The position numbers and the translations under genes were made by a program. This document shows, piece after piece, positions 10,441 through 20,622 of a DNA stretch of 64,000 nt (within the stretch, counting starts at the first letter, position 1; each line of letters starts with the position of its first letter). This DNA is from Eutreptiella sp. 'Long Island Sound 2002' (Eukaryota > Euglenozoa > Euglenophyceae > Eutreptiales > Eutreptiaceae): contig OZ038383.1 in NCBI GenBank assembly GCA_964036045.1, positions 69,773,135-69,837,134 of the forward strand, read 5' to 3'. Under the pieces are notes generated by a model that searched no databases, was not told the origin of the DNA, and saw nothing but the letters and a program-made list of their open reading frames with translations.

Positions 10441-11932
10441 CCAGCACCGGCCTCACCCTCCCCCGGATTGAGCACGCTTGCTGAAGATCTCCAACGATCA
10501 AGGGTGTCCAGGTTGCTACCGGAGGTCACTTGCCACAGCCCTTTTCATCCCCGTGCCAGGACAGTCCCCATCGCTGAGCTACAGGACGTGCCCGTGACAG
10601 AGACTGAGAAAAAGGGGCTAACAGCTCTGGCACCCCTCGCTGGCGTACCTCCCCCCCCTTTCAGGCTTAATCCCAGGCAGTGGGAAGAGTGGCAAACCAA
10701 TTGCCGAGACGAACATCCAGCTGGAATTGCCGGAGTTTGACCCGAAAAACCTGCCTGAATGGGCAGAGGAATTTGCAGAGTTTCTTTTGCTTACCGGCCC
10801 ATCTGATGTGGATGTGGCCACTAAATGTTCTGTTTTGAAACGCTCATGCAGAAAGAAATTTTTGCAAAAACAGGTGACGCAGATTGTGAAAACCTGTTCA
10901 ACATGGGCCGAGGTTCTCCAAAGACTGGAGAAAACTTTCCCGGTCTATGAGACTGACCTCAGTGTACGCACACAGATTGAGGAGCTCCCTATGCTCCCTG
11001 AATTTCCTTCCGCTGCGCGAGTCTCTGAATATGTGTGCGACTTGGAATATCTGTTCTCACGAACGACCAAAGGTTCCTGTGGAGCCACAGAACCCCACCT
11101 ATGGCTCATGAGTAAAATCCCGACACGTACGTGGGACGATTGCCGCACCACCTCAGAGTGGAAGAGTCGGACCCACAGGTACGATGACCTTGTGGACCTG
11201 CTGATCGAGCTGGCCCTTGAGAGGGAGAATGACTCCCATATGGAGAAATTCCTCAAGAGACACCTGGGTCGAGGTGACGCCCCTACCCCTGAACGTGGAA
11301 AAGGGAAGGGACCTAAAAATCCCTCTAACACCAACGAGGGTGGTGGTAAAGGGAGGGGTAACCTGCGTGCCATGAATGAGGTTAAACCTGAAACAGATAC
11401 ACCCCCACTCTTCTACTGTAAACCTGTCAATAACAAGGGAGGACCCTGTCATGTGCCTGACTGCGACCACCGCAGTGGTTGTATGCTGCAACTGAAACGA
11501 CAGCAGCATACTAAAGATGGGAAAACAGTGACCCATCAGGACCATTTCAGGGGTACCATCACCTTTGGTTACTGTGGCAAACGTAGTCACTACAAGGACA
11601 AATGTAACATAAAAAAACATGAGAGTTACAAACACAAACGGCAGGAGGCTGAACGCCATAAGGCCCAAACACCCTCCAGAACTGCCCAGAATGGGGATAA
11701 GGGTGGTTAAGGAGGAGGCAATGGAGGTGGCAAGGGTGGAAACTCCAACCCCCAGAGGGGATCATCGGCGCCCGCTTTTTCTCCCTCTCCTGCCGATGTT
11801 CACCCCAAGAAGCCCCAACAGGGGGATAACGCCTCCCCTGAGGGGTCTAACTCCAAGAAGAGGCGACTGGCCCGAATGGCGAAGTCGCACATGGCTGCAG
11901 GGGTTGATGTGAAATTCCCTGCTGAGGAGTAG
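9724..11932 (+). pseudogene. Gypsy-1 gag polyprotein, frameshifted
   Basis: Capsid/nucleocapsid precursor of the retroelement. The start ATG at 9724 is followed after 12 codons by TGA, and the frame reopens at MSEPKLRVAS (9811). It runs to 10740, and the main capsid part continues in another frame (ELPEFDPKNLPEWAEEF from 10727), so a frameshift lies near the C-run at about 10650. The capsid-like helical region ends around LLIELALERENDSHMEKFLKRHLG. It is followed by a basic glycine-rich linker and a cysteine/histidine region (CHVPDCDHRSGC, then YCGKRSHYKDKC). The first Cys of the canonical CCHC knuckle reads Phe, which suggests decay. In-frame stops TAA 11708-11710 and TAG 11930-11932 interrupt the C-terminus. 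Confidence 0.75.
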
Positions 11933-12508
11933 GGGGGCGGCTCTGAAGAAGAGGACTTGGTATTCTGCATCCTTGTGAAAATCGGGGATCAAGTTTTTCC
12001 AGCAGTGCTTGACACGGGCGCAACACTCTCTATAGTGGCCCGGCGCCTGCTGGAGACTTTCAGGAAAACTAAGACAGTGGCCATAAGAGTAGGGCATGGG
12101 CGTACCATCCATTCCTTGATGGGTGTCAATGTGACTATTTGTCTTGGCGACGAAACAGGGACCCAACACTGCAGAGTGTTGGACACTGACGCCTTTGACA
12201 TCGTCATTGGCATCGACTTCCTACGAAGAAACCCCCAGGTAAAAATGTTGTCTCTCCAACGCCCCTATTCTCTACACTGCTATTTTGACAGTGGGCTCTT
12301 ACCCGTACCTTTGGAGCTGTCAGGACGAAGAGAGTTAGGGCTGCGCTACGCAACCAAGACCAACAACCGTACTGAAAACTACCGATTGGCCCGTCACATT
12401 CTTCAAAATAGACTCGCGGCCCTTCAGGTATCCCTGGATGAGATCCCGGTGGTTCGCGACCCAACAACAGCACATCATGCAGTTGTATTGCTCGAAACAT
12501 TTGAATAA
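11933..12508 (+). pseudogene. Gypsy-1 aspartic protease
   Basis: Retropepsin-like domain that would mature the polyprotein. VFPAVLDTGATLSIVARR carries the DTGA active-site motif (codons near 12008-12020), and FDIVIGIDFLRRN is the usual downstream hydrophobic-G-D motif. It lies in the same frame as gag after the TAG at 11930, and that stop and an acidic GGGSEEED linker separate the two. It ends at TAA 12506-12508; the continuing homology moves to another frame. Confidence 0.8.
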
Positions 12509-12800
12509 CGCTTTCCGTTTCCTGTGGAAAGCATTGGGCCTAGTGTATGCTAACCCCCCCTTCTCCCTGCTCGCGAAGGTTCTAACCAAAATCGCTGATG
12601 AGGGAGGAAGGGTTGTCATGTGCACCCCTGACTGAGGTGGTTCAGGTGAACACGATTATTGGCGCCGTATGCTCCCCGACGGTCCCATGTATGTGCCTGA
12701 GGATTCAGACACAGCTATGCAGGCCCCTGAAGGGCCAGTTTCCTATCCATTGTCGATGGATCCCTCAAGCCTGTACCCCTGTGTGATCTGGATCAGCTGC
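12438..12800 (+). pseudogene. Methyltransferase-like NPPF block of Gypsy-1 pol
   Basis: The frame reads RWFATQQQHIMQLYCS...FLWKALGLVYANPPFSLLAKVLTKIA...GGRVVMCTPD, then TGA at 12633-12635, then GGSGEHDYWRRMLPDGPMYVPE. The pattern of D/W-FA, an aromatic W, NPPF and a hydrophobic strand ending in P-x-W matches the N6-adenine methyltransferase-like (Dam-type) block described in DIRS-group retroelements. NPPF would be catalytic motif IV. It sits between protease and RT, where typical Ty3/Gypsy elements have nothing. The TGA falls where I would expect Trp. Whether it ever had methyltransferase activity is not known. Confidence 0.55.
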
Positions 12801-12814
12801 TACTGAAAGAGGTC

Positions 12815-13386
12815 ATGGTCGAAAATCGTGCCTTGACCCTTTCTCATCTCAAAAAACGATCCGCTGAGCATCTATCTGGCACACTCACAGGGTGTGAATC
12901 CCCTGATGGCGATCTGGAACCTGCTGCTGCGAAGGAGGATGCTGACGACCAACTGTCTGAAATGCTAGCTCTATCCCTCCTGTTGATCCCAGCTGTGTTG
13001 AACTCAAACACAGTGCCTTCTTGGCCCAGCTGCTGCTGGAGGAAGTAGACCTAGGGTCAACCTCAGAGCAAACTTCCCCTGTTGGGAAGCCTGTGCTGCA
13101 CATGCAGCATACTTGCTCAGGTGAACCTGTGGCTCAGAGTCCTGATGCTCTAGCGCCGCCTGCTTCTAATGACATGCCACTGTCGGAGTATGACACTCAG
13201 GAACTCCGACGGCTGTTGTACCTGAGGGCCGAAGGTATTGAGCGCCAAAAACGGCTGCAATACCTCAGACAGACCTGGAAAATCTCCATCTGGTCTGAGG
13301 AGGACGATGATTCCTACACGATACCTGACCCTGAGATGCCCCTAATGTATTATTTGCACTATGGGCAACAATGTCCCCCTGAATAG
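12815..13386 (+). pseudogene. Gypsy-1 pol linker between NPPF block and RT
   Basis: Homology continues through ENRALTLSHLKKRSAEHL, then shifts frame to LLLEEVDLGSTSEQ...EYDTQELRRLLYLRAEGIERQKRLQYLRQTWKISIW, an acidic, partly helical region. It ends at TAG 13384-13386, and the same frame continues into the RT N-terminus. No enzymatic motif is visible. Confidence 0.55.
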
Positions 13387-14737
13387 GATGACGGCTCAGT
13401 ACCTGCCGACACGGCTGATCGGCAGAAAAAGAAGGAACATGGTAAGAGCGACCTCCATGCTGAGGAGGATTTCCTGCAGAAAATCGAGAGTCTGAACCTT
13501 GACCCCCGACTGAAGAAACTGCTCCTAACCTATGAGGAGGTGTTCGGCGCCTGGCCGCCTCCCCTGTCCTGTAAAAAACTGGTCCAGATGGACCTGAAAC
13601 TGAAAACTGAATTTGAGAGGACGTGAGTGAGACGTCCTCCCTACCCCATTCCTCAGGAACAGGTTGAAGAAATCGAGCGCCAGAATCAGGAATGTAGTGA
13701 TGCTGGCCTCGTTGAGCAATGTAAGACGGGGGACTACCTCCACCACTGCAGTCCTTGCCTCCCGGTCGCTAAACCAGGATCGACTGTCCTGCGACTGGTT
13801 GTTGACTATGATGAGGTCAACAAGGAAGCCCAAAACCACTCAGGGAGTATTCCCAACATCGGAAACACCCTGGAGCGTATTGCCAAGTGCCGGTACAAAA
13901 CTCAAATGGACAAACGCAGTGGTTTCTGGCAGGTTGACCTAACAGCCGCAGCTCAGGAACTGCTGGCCTTTATAACCCCTAAGGGTCTAGTGTCTAAGTG
14001 GAAGGTGATGCCTATTGGGGTGGCTAAAACCCCCCCCCGCACAAGAACATGCGCGTGTTCTTATTTATTTGCGTGTTCTTATTTTTTGCGTGTTCTTATT
14101 TCTGAGACCTTAAGACCTGTGGGAAGCAACAGGGTAAAAATTATAAATTCTTGGCATGCCAGCAGGGGCTGGCCCATGCAGAAATTGGGAACCTGTCACA
14201 TGCGGAAAGCATCAGGAAAAAGTTTAAAAATCCCAGGCATGCCAGCAGAGGCCAACAGGTGCTGAAATTGGGACCCTAGGACCTGTGGGAAGCATCAGGG
14301 TAAAAAAATTCCTTGTATGTCAGCAGGGGCCGATAGGTGCAGAAATTGGGACCCTAGGACCCCGGGGCCGGCTGCGTGTTCTTATTTTTGACTAAATAAT
14401 AAGAACATGTGTGCGTGTTCTTATTTTGACTGCGTGTTCCTGTACGGGGGGGGGGGTTTAATGCCCCGGCACTCTTCCAAGAACTGATGAACAGAATTTT
14501 GTACATACTGAGGCGCAGACCTCTAGTACAGGAGTTGATTTTCTGAGGGGCAGAAATGGAGGCCCACATCGATGATGTGAGTTTGGGTACCAATACCCAA
14601 GAGGACCATGTCCTTCTCCTCAGTGAGTTTTCCATTGTGTGTCAGAAAAACCATCTCCAAATCAAACTCGAAAAGTGCGAGTTAATGAAAGAGGAAATGG
14701 AGTATTTCGGTTTCGATGTGGGGTGTGGCTGGCGAAA
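13387..14737 (+). pseudogene. Gypsy-1 reverse transcriptase, interrupted and truncated
   Basis: RT palm and fingers of Ty3/Gypsy type: YPIPQEQVEEIERQ, HHCSPCLPVAKPGS, LRLVVDYDEVNK, KMD/QMDKRSGFWQVDLT and ELLAFITPKG. The catalytic box reads AHIDDVSLGT (near 14567-14590), so both Asp are present. A 431-bp element splits the sequence between MPIGVA and ALFQELMN. Stops are TGA at 13624-13626 and a TGA just before GAEMEAHIDD. The domain ends at EYFGFDVGCGWRKPAAS and the connection, RNase H and integrase are absent. The fragment at 60107-60554 is a second copy of the same region and supplies the uninterrupted version. Confidence 0.85.
14028..14458. mobile_element. MITE-like TIR element with TAA target duplication, in Gypsy-1 RT
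   Basis: The ends are AACCCCCCCCCGCACAAG on the left and, reverse-complemented, AACCCCCCCCCCCGTACAGG on the right, so about 20-25 bp of imperfect TIR. TAA flanks it at 14025-14027 and 14459-14461. Removing the insert and one TAA restores an open RT frame through GVANAPALF, as in the uninterrupted copy near 60440. Subterminal GCGTGTTCTTATTT words occur at least five times. The middle holds three diverged ~85-bp tandem units with tgtgggaagca and atgccagcag. There is no ORF. The 3-bp TWA-type duplication fits PIF/Harbinger-mobilised MITEs. Confidence 0.8.
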
Positions 14738-15490
14738 ACCAGCCGCGTCTAGGTGCCTCTCGCCGTCTAACACGCCGTATAGGTAAAGAAAAACGCTTCG
14801 CGAGCAGCACGTAAAAACCGAAAAATATTTTTCTAACACGCCATGCCCTCCGTCTCGCACTCTTTCTCTTCCTTTCTCCTTCTCCATGTACCCTCCCTCT
14901 CATCCTTGTGCCCGCTACTCCAGATTAGGCGGCGTAGCAAACGGCTAGGCAAAAAGTGGGCGACGCAACGCGTTAAAACACGGCCGAAAATATTTTAGGG
15001 CTCAAGTAGGTAAACCTAAACCGCCGTAAGCGCCGTAACAAACGAACGAACAAAACAACGCTTGCCTCCATGCTATGTTTGCCCAACAGTTAGCGAAAAC
15101 GACGTCGCGAGCAGCGCGTAAAACACGTAAAAAAAATAGGCTAACACTTTACGTCCCTGCTCTCGCTCCCTCTCGCCCTTTTTTACCCTCCATGTACCTT
15201 CTCCTCCCGCTTCTGCCCCACCCCCGTCGTGTTTGCCTTCTTTTCGCTGCAGGTGTCAAGCGGTGTCAAGAGGTGTGCAAATCACTGGAGCAGCGAGGCC
15301 AAGAAAAGAAGAAGTCAACCAGGCTGGTTTTTTCAATTTGTGGTTTTGTTGCATGCAGGGAGGGCAGGGAGCACACGGCACGACACCATAGTACACAGCA
15401 CGTGTTGGCAGGAAACAGTTTTTGTGTTGTTTGAAATGTACGGAGGTAACCGCGCACACAGCGCGACACCACAGGGCGCCAGCAGCGCAA
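14738..15490. other. Non-coding spacer with a diverged internal repeat
   Basis: No gene. The words gcgaaaacg/cttcgcgagcagc...gtaaaa followed by ctctcgc...ccctccatgtacc occur twice (about 14790-14905 and 15090-15205), a loose tandem repeat. A C/A-rich repeat starts after about 15430. Confidence 0.5.
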
Positions 15491-16600
15491 CGGACAGCAG
15501 CAAAAAACAGCTCACACCACAACACAACGGCACAACACACACAGCACAGCGCACACAGCACAGGGCAGCACAACAAAGCGCCACACCAAACAGCACAGCA
15601 CCCCACAGCACGGCACAACACCCGAGGGCAGGGCACAGCGCGCAACAGCACCAAAAAGTGCGGGGAAAACCAGCACAGCACCACGCAAGCAGCACAGTGC
15701 GCAACAGCACTGCACCGCACGTAACAACATGACGCAACGCAGCGCAGCACAGCAACCAGAGACGGAGCACAACACACAGGAACACAGACCCCTACAAAAA
15801 AGCCAGACACAAGACGAACAGCACAGCACAGCACACCAAGGCACCACACCCCAAGGCACAGCACAAAACACAGCGGCACAACACAGCACAGCATAGCACG
15901 CAGCAAAGCACACAGCACCGGAGGCACCGCACAGCACCCGAGGGCACGCCACAGCACAGAGCAGAACCACACACCGCGAGACAACGCAGCACAGCACCAC
16001 CAGCACAGCACCGTGCACAACAGCACTGCACCACACAGCACAACACCACGCGACACGGCCCAGCACAGCACCAGGAGGCACAGCACATCACTCAGCACCG
16101 CGACCCAGACGAAACAGCAAGGCACAACGAGAACAGCACAGCGCACCGCAACCAGACACTACGCCCAAAGGCGCAGCACAGCACACAGCAACAAACAACA
16201 GCGCAGCACAGCACAGCATGGGACAGCACAGCACAGCACACAGCCAACCGCACAACGCCAACGGACACCAGACAACACAAAGCAACCCACAACAGCACAC
16301 AGCGGGACAGCACAGCACGGAGCAACAGGACGCAGCACCCAAGCAAACGGCGCAGCGCACGACAACACAGCACAGCGCCACCGAGCACGGCAGAGCACGC
16401 AGCCGGGCGCAGCCGCACGAGGAAACGCAGCGCAGCACCACACCACCTGCGAAGCACAACAAGACACGGCACAACACGACAGGGCACACCGCACCCCGCA
16501 CATCACCACACAGCAAGCAGCAACACAAGACCGCACAGCACAGAACAAGCCAGCACAGCGCACCAACACCAGCCGGCACAAGGCAACAGCAGGAGGACCC
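15490..16600. repeat. C/A-rich low-complexity tract (CAGCACA-type words)
   Basis: About 1.1 kb almost without T on the plus strand, built from irregular acagcac, gcacaac and aacacag words. The long open frames on both strands (for example Cys/Val/Leu-rich ones on the minus strand) follow from this composition and are not genes. Confidence 0.85.
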
Positions 16601-17190
16601 CGAAACACAAAACCGGGGGGGGGGGGGGCAAACGGCCCAGCGGCGCAAAGGCAGAAGGAGAACAGAGGAAGGCAAGCGGCAGGGCGACGACAGCCGCGAA
16701 ACACAAATCCGGGGGGGGGGTGAGCAGGAGGCGCCAGCAAACGGCCAAGCGGCGCAGAACAACCACAAGGCACAGTGGGGACAAGGGAAAACGCGGACCG
16801 AGACGCCAACTGCCGCAAAACAAAAACCCCGGGGGAGGGGGCGGGCAACAGCCGCCGGCAGGCGCGGCGACACAAAGAAGCAAAGGGGGGGCAGAAGACA
16901 GCAAGCAGAGGGGCGGGGTGGGGTAGGGGGGGGGGGGGCGCAGCAGCTGGCGACGCCAAATAGCAGCATGGTCGGGAGCCGCGCAGACACAAGTAAGCGG
17001 AGGGCAAGCAGGGGAACACGAGCGGCAGGGCGACGACACCCGCGAAACAAAAACACGGGGTGGCGCACCGCACGCGCTCGGGAGGCCGGCCCGTCCGTCC
17101 TGGCCAGGACAAAGGGGTGGCGCACCACACGCGCTTGGGAGCCCGGCCCATCCGTCCCGCCCAGGCAAACACCACAGACACCCAACACCC
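16600..17190. repeat. G-tract tandem repeat and a 55-bp direct repeat
   Basis: A loose ~100-bp unit with cgcgaaacacaaa followed by a run of 8-14 G recurs around 16600, 16700 and 16815, and a shorter version ends near 17060. A G-run at about 16926-16938 adds to the series. Then a unit beginning ggggtggcgcacc is repeated twice in direct tandem (about 17058-17113 and 17114-17169). The G-runs are strong G-quadruplex candidates. No gene is visible. Confidence 0.7.
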
Positions 17191-17289
17191 GACAACGCCG
17201 GCCGTAAGGTGGCGGAGACAACAGCGAACCAACAAAACAAGCCGAGCATCGAGCCGGCTAAAGCACCATGAACCAAAACCCAAACACAC

Positions 17290-19551
17290 CGACACAGCAC
17301 GCCCCAACATGGGGGGGGCCACACGCAACCACAACAAGCCCCACCATGAGGGGGGCCACACCCCAGCGCAGCACGCCCCAGCATACGGGGGGCCACACAC
17401 CACCACAAACAACACAACGCCACACAACACAACACACCGCACCCCAACGCAGCACGCCCCACCAAGAGGGGGGCCACACACCAACGCAGCACGCCCCACC
17501 ATGAGGGGGGCCACACACCAGCACCACAAACAACACAACACCACACAACACAACACACCGCACTCCAACGCAGCACGCCCCAGCAAGAGAGGGGCCACAC
17601 ACCAACGCAGCACGCCCCACCACGAGGGGGGCCACACACCACTACCACACACAACACAACGCCACACAACGCAACACACCGCACACCAACCCACCAGGCC
17701 CCACCATGAGGGAGGCCACACACCGGCGCACCACGCCCCACCACGAGGGGGGCAACACACCCCCACACAACACAACACAACACAACGCACCGCAACGTGA
17801 CACGACACAACAAAACACAACACAACACAGCCCCACTACGAGGGGGGTCACACATCACGGAGACACGCCCCACCATGAGGGGAGCCACACACCAGCGCAG
17901 CACGCCCCAGCATACGGGGGGCCACACACCACTACACACAACACAACGCCACACAACACAACACACCGCACCCCAACGCAGCACGCCCCACCAAGGAGGG
18001 GGCCACAAACCACCGCAGCATGCCCCAGCACGAGGGGGGCCACACACAAGCACCACAAACAACACAACGCCACACAACACAACACACCGCACCCCAACGC
18101 AGAAAGCCCCACCATGCGGGGGGCCAAACACAAACGCAGCACGCCCCACCTCGAGGGGGGCCACACAGCAGCACCACAAACAACACAACGCCACACAACA
18201 CAACACACCGCGGCCCAACGCCAGACAACACAACACAATGCAACACAGCCCTACCATGAGGGGGGCCACACACCAACGCAATACGCCCAACCATACGGGG
18301 GGCCAGACACCACCACACACAAGACAACGCCACACAACACAACACACCGCACCCCAACGCAGCACGCCCCAGCAAGAGGGGGGCCACACACCAACGCAGC
18401 ACGCCCCACCATGAGGGGGGGCACACACCAGCACCACACACAACACAACGCCACACAACACAACACACCGCACCCCAACGCGACACAACACAACGCAGCG
18501 CAACACAGCCCCACCATGAGGGGGGCCACACATCAACGCGGCACGGCCCACCAATAGGGGGGCAACACACCACAACGACACACAACGCCACATGGCACAA
18601 CACACCGCACCCCACCGTAGCATGTCCCACCATGCGGGGGGTAATACACCAACGCAACACGCCCCACCATGGGAGGGGCCACACACAACCACCACACCAC
18701 ACAACACAACAAAACACAGCACACCGCGACGCAACGCGACACAACAAAACACACCAGGCCCCACTATGAGGGGGGCCACACACCAATGCAGCATTCCCCA
18801 CCATGAGGGGGCCACACACCACCACAACACACAACACCACACCACACCACACAGGACCCCAACGCAGCACGCCCCACCATGCGGGGGGCGACATAGCACC
18901 ACAACAGACAACGCCACACAACACCACACCGCACGCCAACACACGCCCCACCATGAGGGGGGCCACACACCAACGCAGCACGCCCCACCATGAGGGGGCC
19001 ACACACCACCACAACACACAAGGCCACACATCACCACACTGCACCCCAACACAGCACGCCCCACCATGCGGGGGGCCACGCACCAACGCAGCACGCCCCA
19101 CCATGAGGGGGGCCACACACCACCACCACACAACGCAACGCAACACAACACACCGCAACGCAACGCAACACCACACAACACACCACGCACCTCCATGAGG
19201 GGGGCCACACACCAACGCAGCACGCCCCACCATCAGGGGGCCACACACCACCACAACACACAACGCCAGACAACACAATACACCGCACCCCAACGCAGCA
19301 CGCCCCACCATGAGGGGGGCCACAAACCACCACCACAACACACAACGCAACACAACACAACACAACACACCGCAACGCGGCGCGACACAACACAACACAA
19401 CATAGCCCCACCATGAGGGGGGCCACACACCACCACACCACGACCCACCATGAGGGGGGCCCCACACCACCACAACACACAACGCCACGCGACGCAACAA
19501 GCCGCACCCCAACGCAGCACGTCCTACCAAGCGGGGGGCCTACAGCAGGAC
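17290..19551. repeat. Minisatellite with GCACGCCCCACCATGAGGGG core
   Basis: About 2.26 kb of tandem units. A ~37-bp core (cagcacgccccaccatgaggggggccacacaccaa) alternates with a ~48-bp C/A-only segment (accacaaacaacacaacgccacacaac...caccgcacccc). The core has opposed CCCC and GGGG blocks around ACCATGA. There are dozens of variants. Very long ORFs on the minus strand (repeats of GGACCVGVWPPSWWGV) are simply the tandem unit read through and I do not call them genes. Confidence 0.9.
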
Positions 19552-20598
19552 AAGCCGGCCATCAGGCGGCGCACACGACGCCAGGGCAACAAAACTGATC
19601 AAGCGTAACGCTGGTGACAACCCGACGACCACGCACCCATACACGACGAGCCCATAGCCGGCAAATTTAATGCGGGCAACAGCGTGACCCCCCACAAGCC
19701 GACCGCGTACGACTATGATGACGCCGAACGAACACAACGCGCCGGCTACACCCCGGTCGCAGCACAACGAACCCCGCATCGAACATGCCGGCCAGGACAA
19801 GACCTAGACCACAAGGACTCACCAAAACGGGCTGCGCGGGCCTTCGCACGAAGGACCCAGCTGAGCCCAGGACGCGACAGCGCTGGCAGCAGCAGAAAAG
19901 ACCCAACGACGAACAAGCCGACCATGGGGCGGCTAACACGACCAGGCACCAACCAAACCGCTGCAGCAGCAACGAAGCGACCCTATAAACAGACAACACG
20001 CAAGCCGGCCAACACCGAACCTGCCAGGCATACAAGGGTCGAAACGCGAACGGCGTCCCGCGGGTTGGCGACACCATGGTGCGCCACGCCCGCCGACGAC
20101 CATACCCACGGACACGACAGAACACCGCAACTCTACCATTATACAACTGCAATGAACTACTTTGGACCCCCGGCCCCCCGGGAGAGCGCAACCTCGACCG
20201 AGTCAGGAGGCGTGAGTGTGCGTCACGGCATGCGAGTCCCGTAGCACGTGCTTCTTCAAGTCGCCTCACGCCTACTGAAAACCAACCCAGGTCGGGGTGC
20301 CTGCAGGACAGGCCTTTGGCCTGGCTCCGGGCCCCTGCGCCCCAGAATCTGGAGGTTGATGAGGATGTGCGATGGGACCCTCCCCCACGTATCATCCGCC
20401 CGAAGGACAGGAATGTGAAGCTTTGGTCGAACATGGGGTACCTCTCTGGGCAGAACCCGCAGTAGGGTGTGCTCGCGGCGATCGCGCCCTTCCCCCATGT
20501 GGGGGAGCCGCTTTGTGGGGGCACGTGCAGTAGGGCCGTGGGTGGGTGAGCAAAAGCCGCTTGGTAAGACCTCCCTGCGGGGCAACCACAGTCCCGAG
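19052..20598. repeat. Duplicated segment D1 (pair of 58551-60106)
   Basis: About 1.55 kb shared with D2 at roughly 95% identity. It begins in the minisatellite and continues through unique sequence (acaagccggccatcaggcggcgcac onward) to cagtcccgag. D1 then runs directly into a GTAG microsatellite and the LINE end; D2 runs into a Gypsy-1-type RT fragment. A 186-codon plus-strand frame (19684-20244) is present in both copies, but its differences are mostly amino-acid changing, so I do not call it a gene. Confidence 0.85.
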
Positions 20599-20622
20599 GT
20601 AGGTAGGTAGGTAGGTAGGTGC
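20599..20622 (-). repeat. (GTAG)n microsatellite, likely LINE 3' tail
   Basis: Six gtag-type units. On the minus strand it is (CTAC)n immediately 3' of the LINE, like the microsatellite tails of many LINEs. It starts exactly at the last base shared by D1 and D2. Confidence 0.6.

Larger units (their letters stand above)
7026..14737 (+). mobile_element. Gypsy-1: decayed, 3'-truncated Ty3/Gypsy-type element
   Basis: A plus-strand retroelement in the order 5' leader or LTR-like repeat, gag, protease, methyltransferase-like block, linker, reverse transcriptase. RNase H and integrase are missing because homology stops after the RT peptide WRKPAAS near 14737, where unrelated C/A-rich DNA begins. 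The 5' part is tandemly duplicated (7427-8940 and 8941-10440), and a small TIR element interrupts RT. Frameshifts and in-frame stops are frequent. No 3' LTR is visible, so the left boundary and LTR extent are inferred from R1/R2 homology only. Confidence 0.75.

Noticed and set aside
15256-19530. Very long minus-strand ORFs (up to about 900 codons) rich in Cys, Val, Trp and Gly
   Set aside because: They are the C/A-rich tract and minisatellite read in reverse; several frames and both strands are open at once and the peptide repeats with the DNA unit.
19684-20244. A 186-codon frame kept at the same length in D1 and D2 (59190-59750)
   Set aside because: It starts with GTG, has a composition-driven sequence, and most differences between copies change the amino acid (about 14 against 5 silent by eye), as expected without selection.
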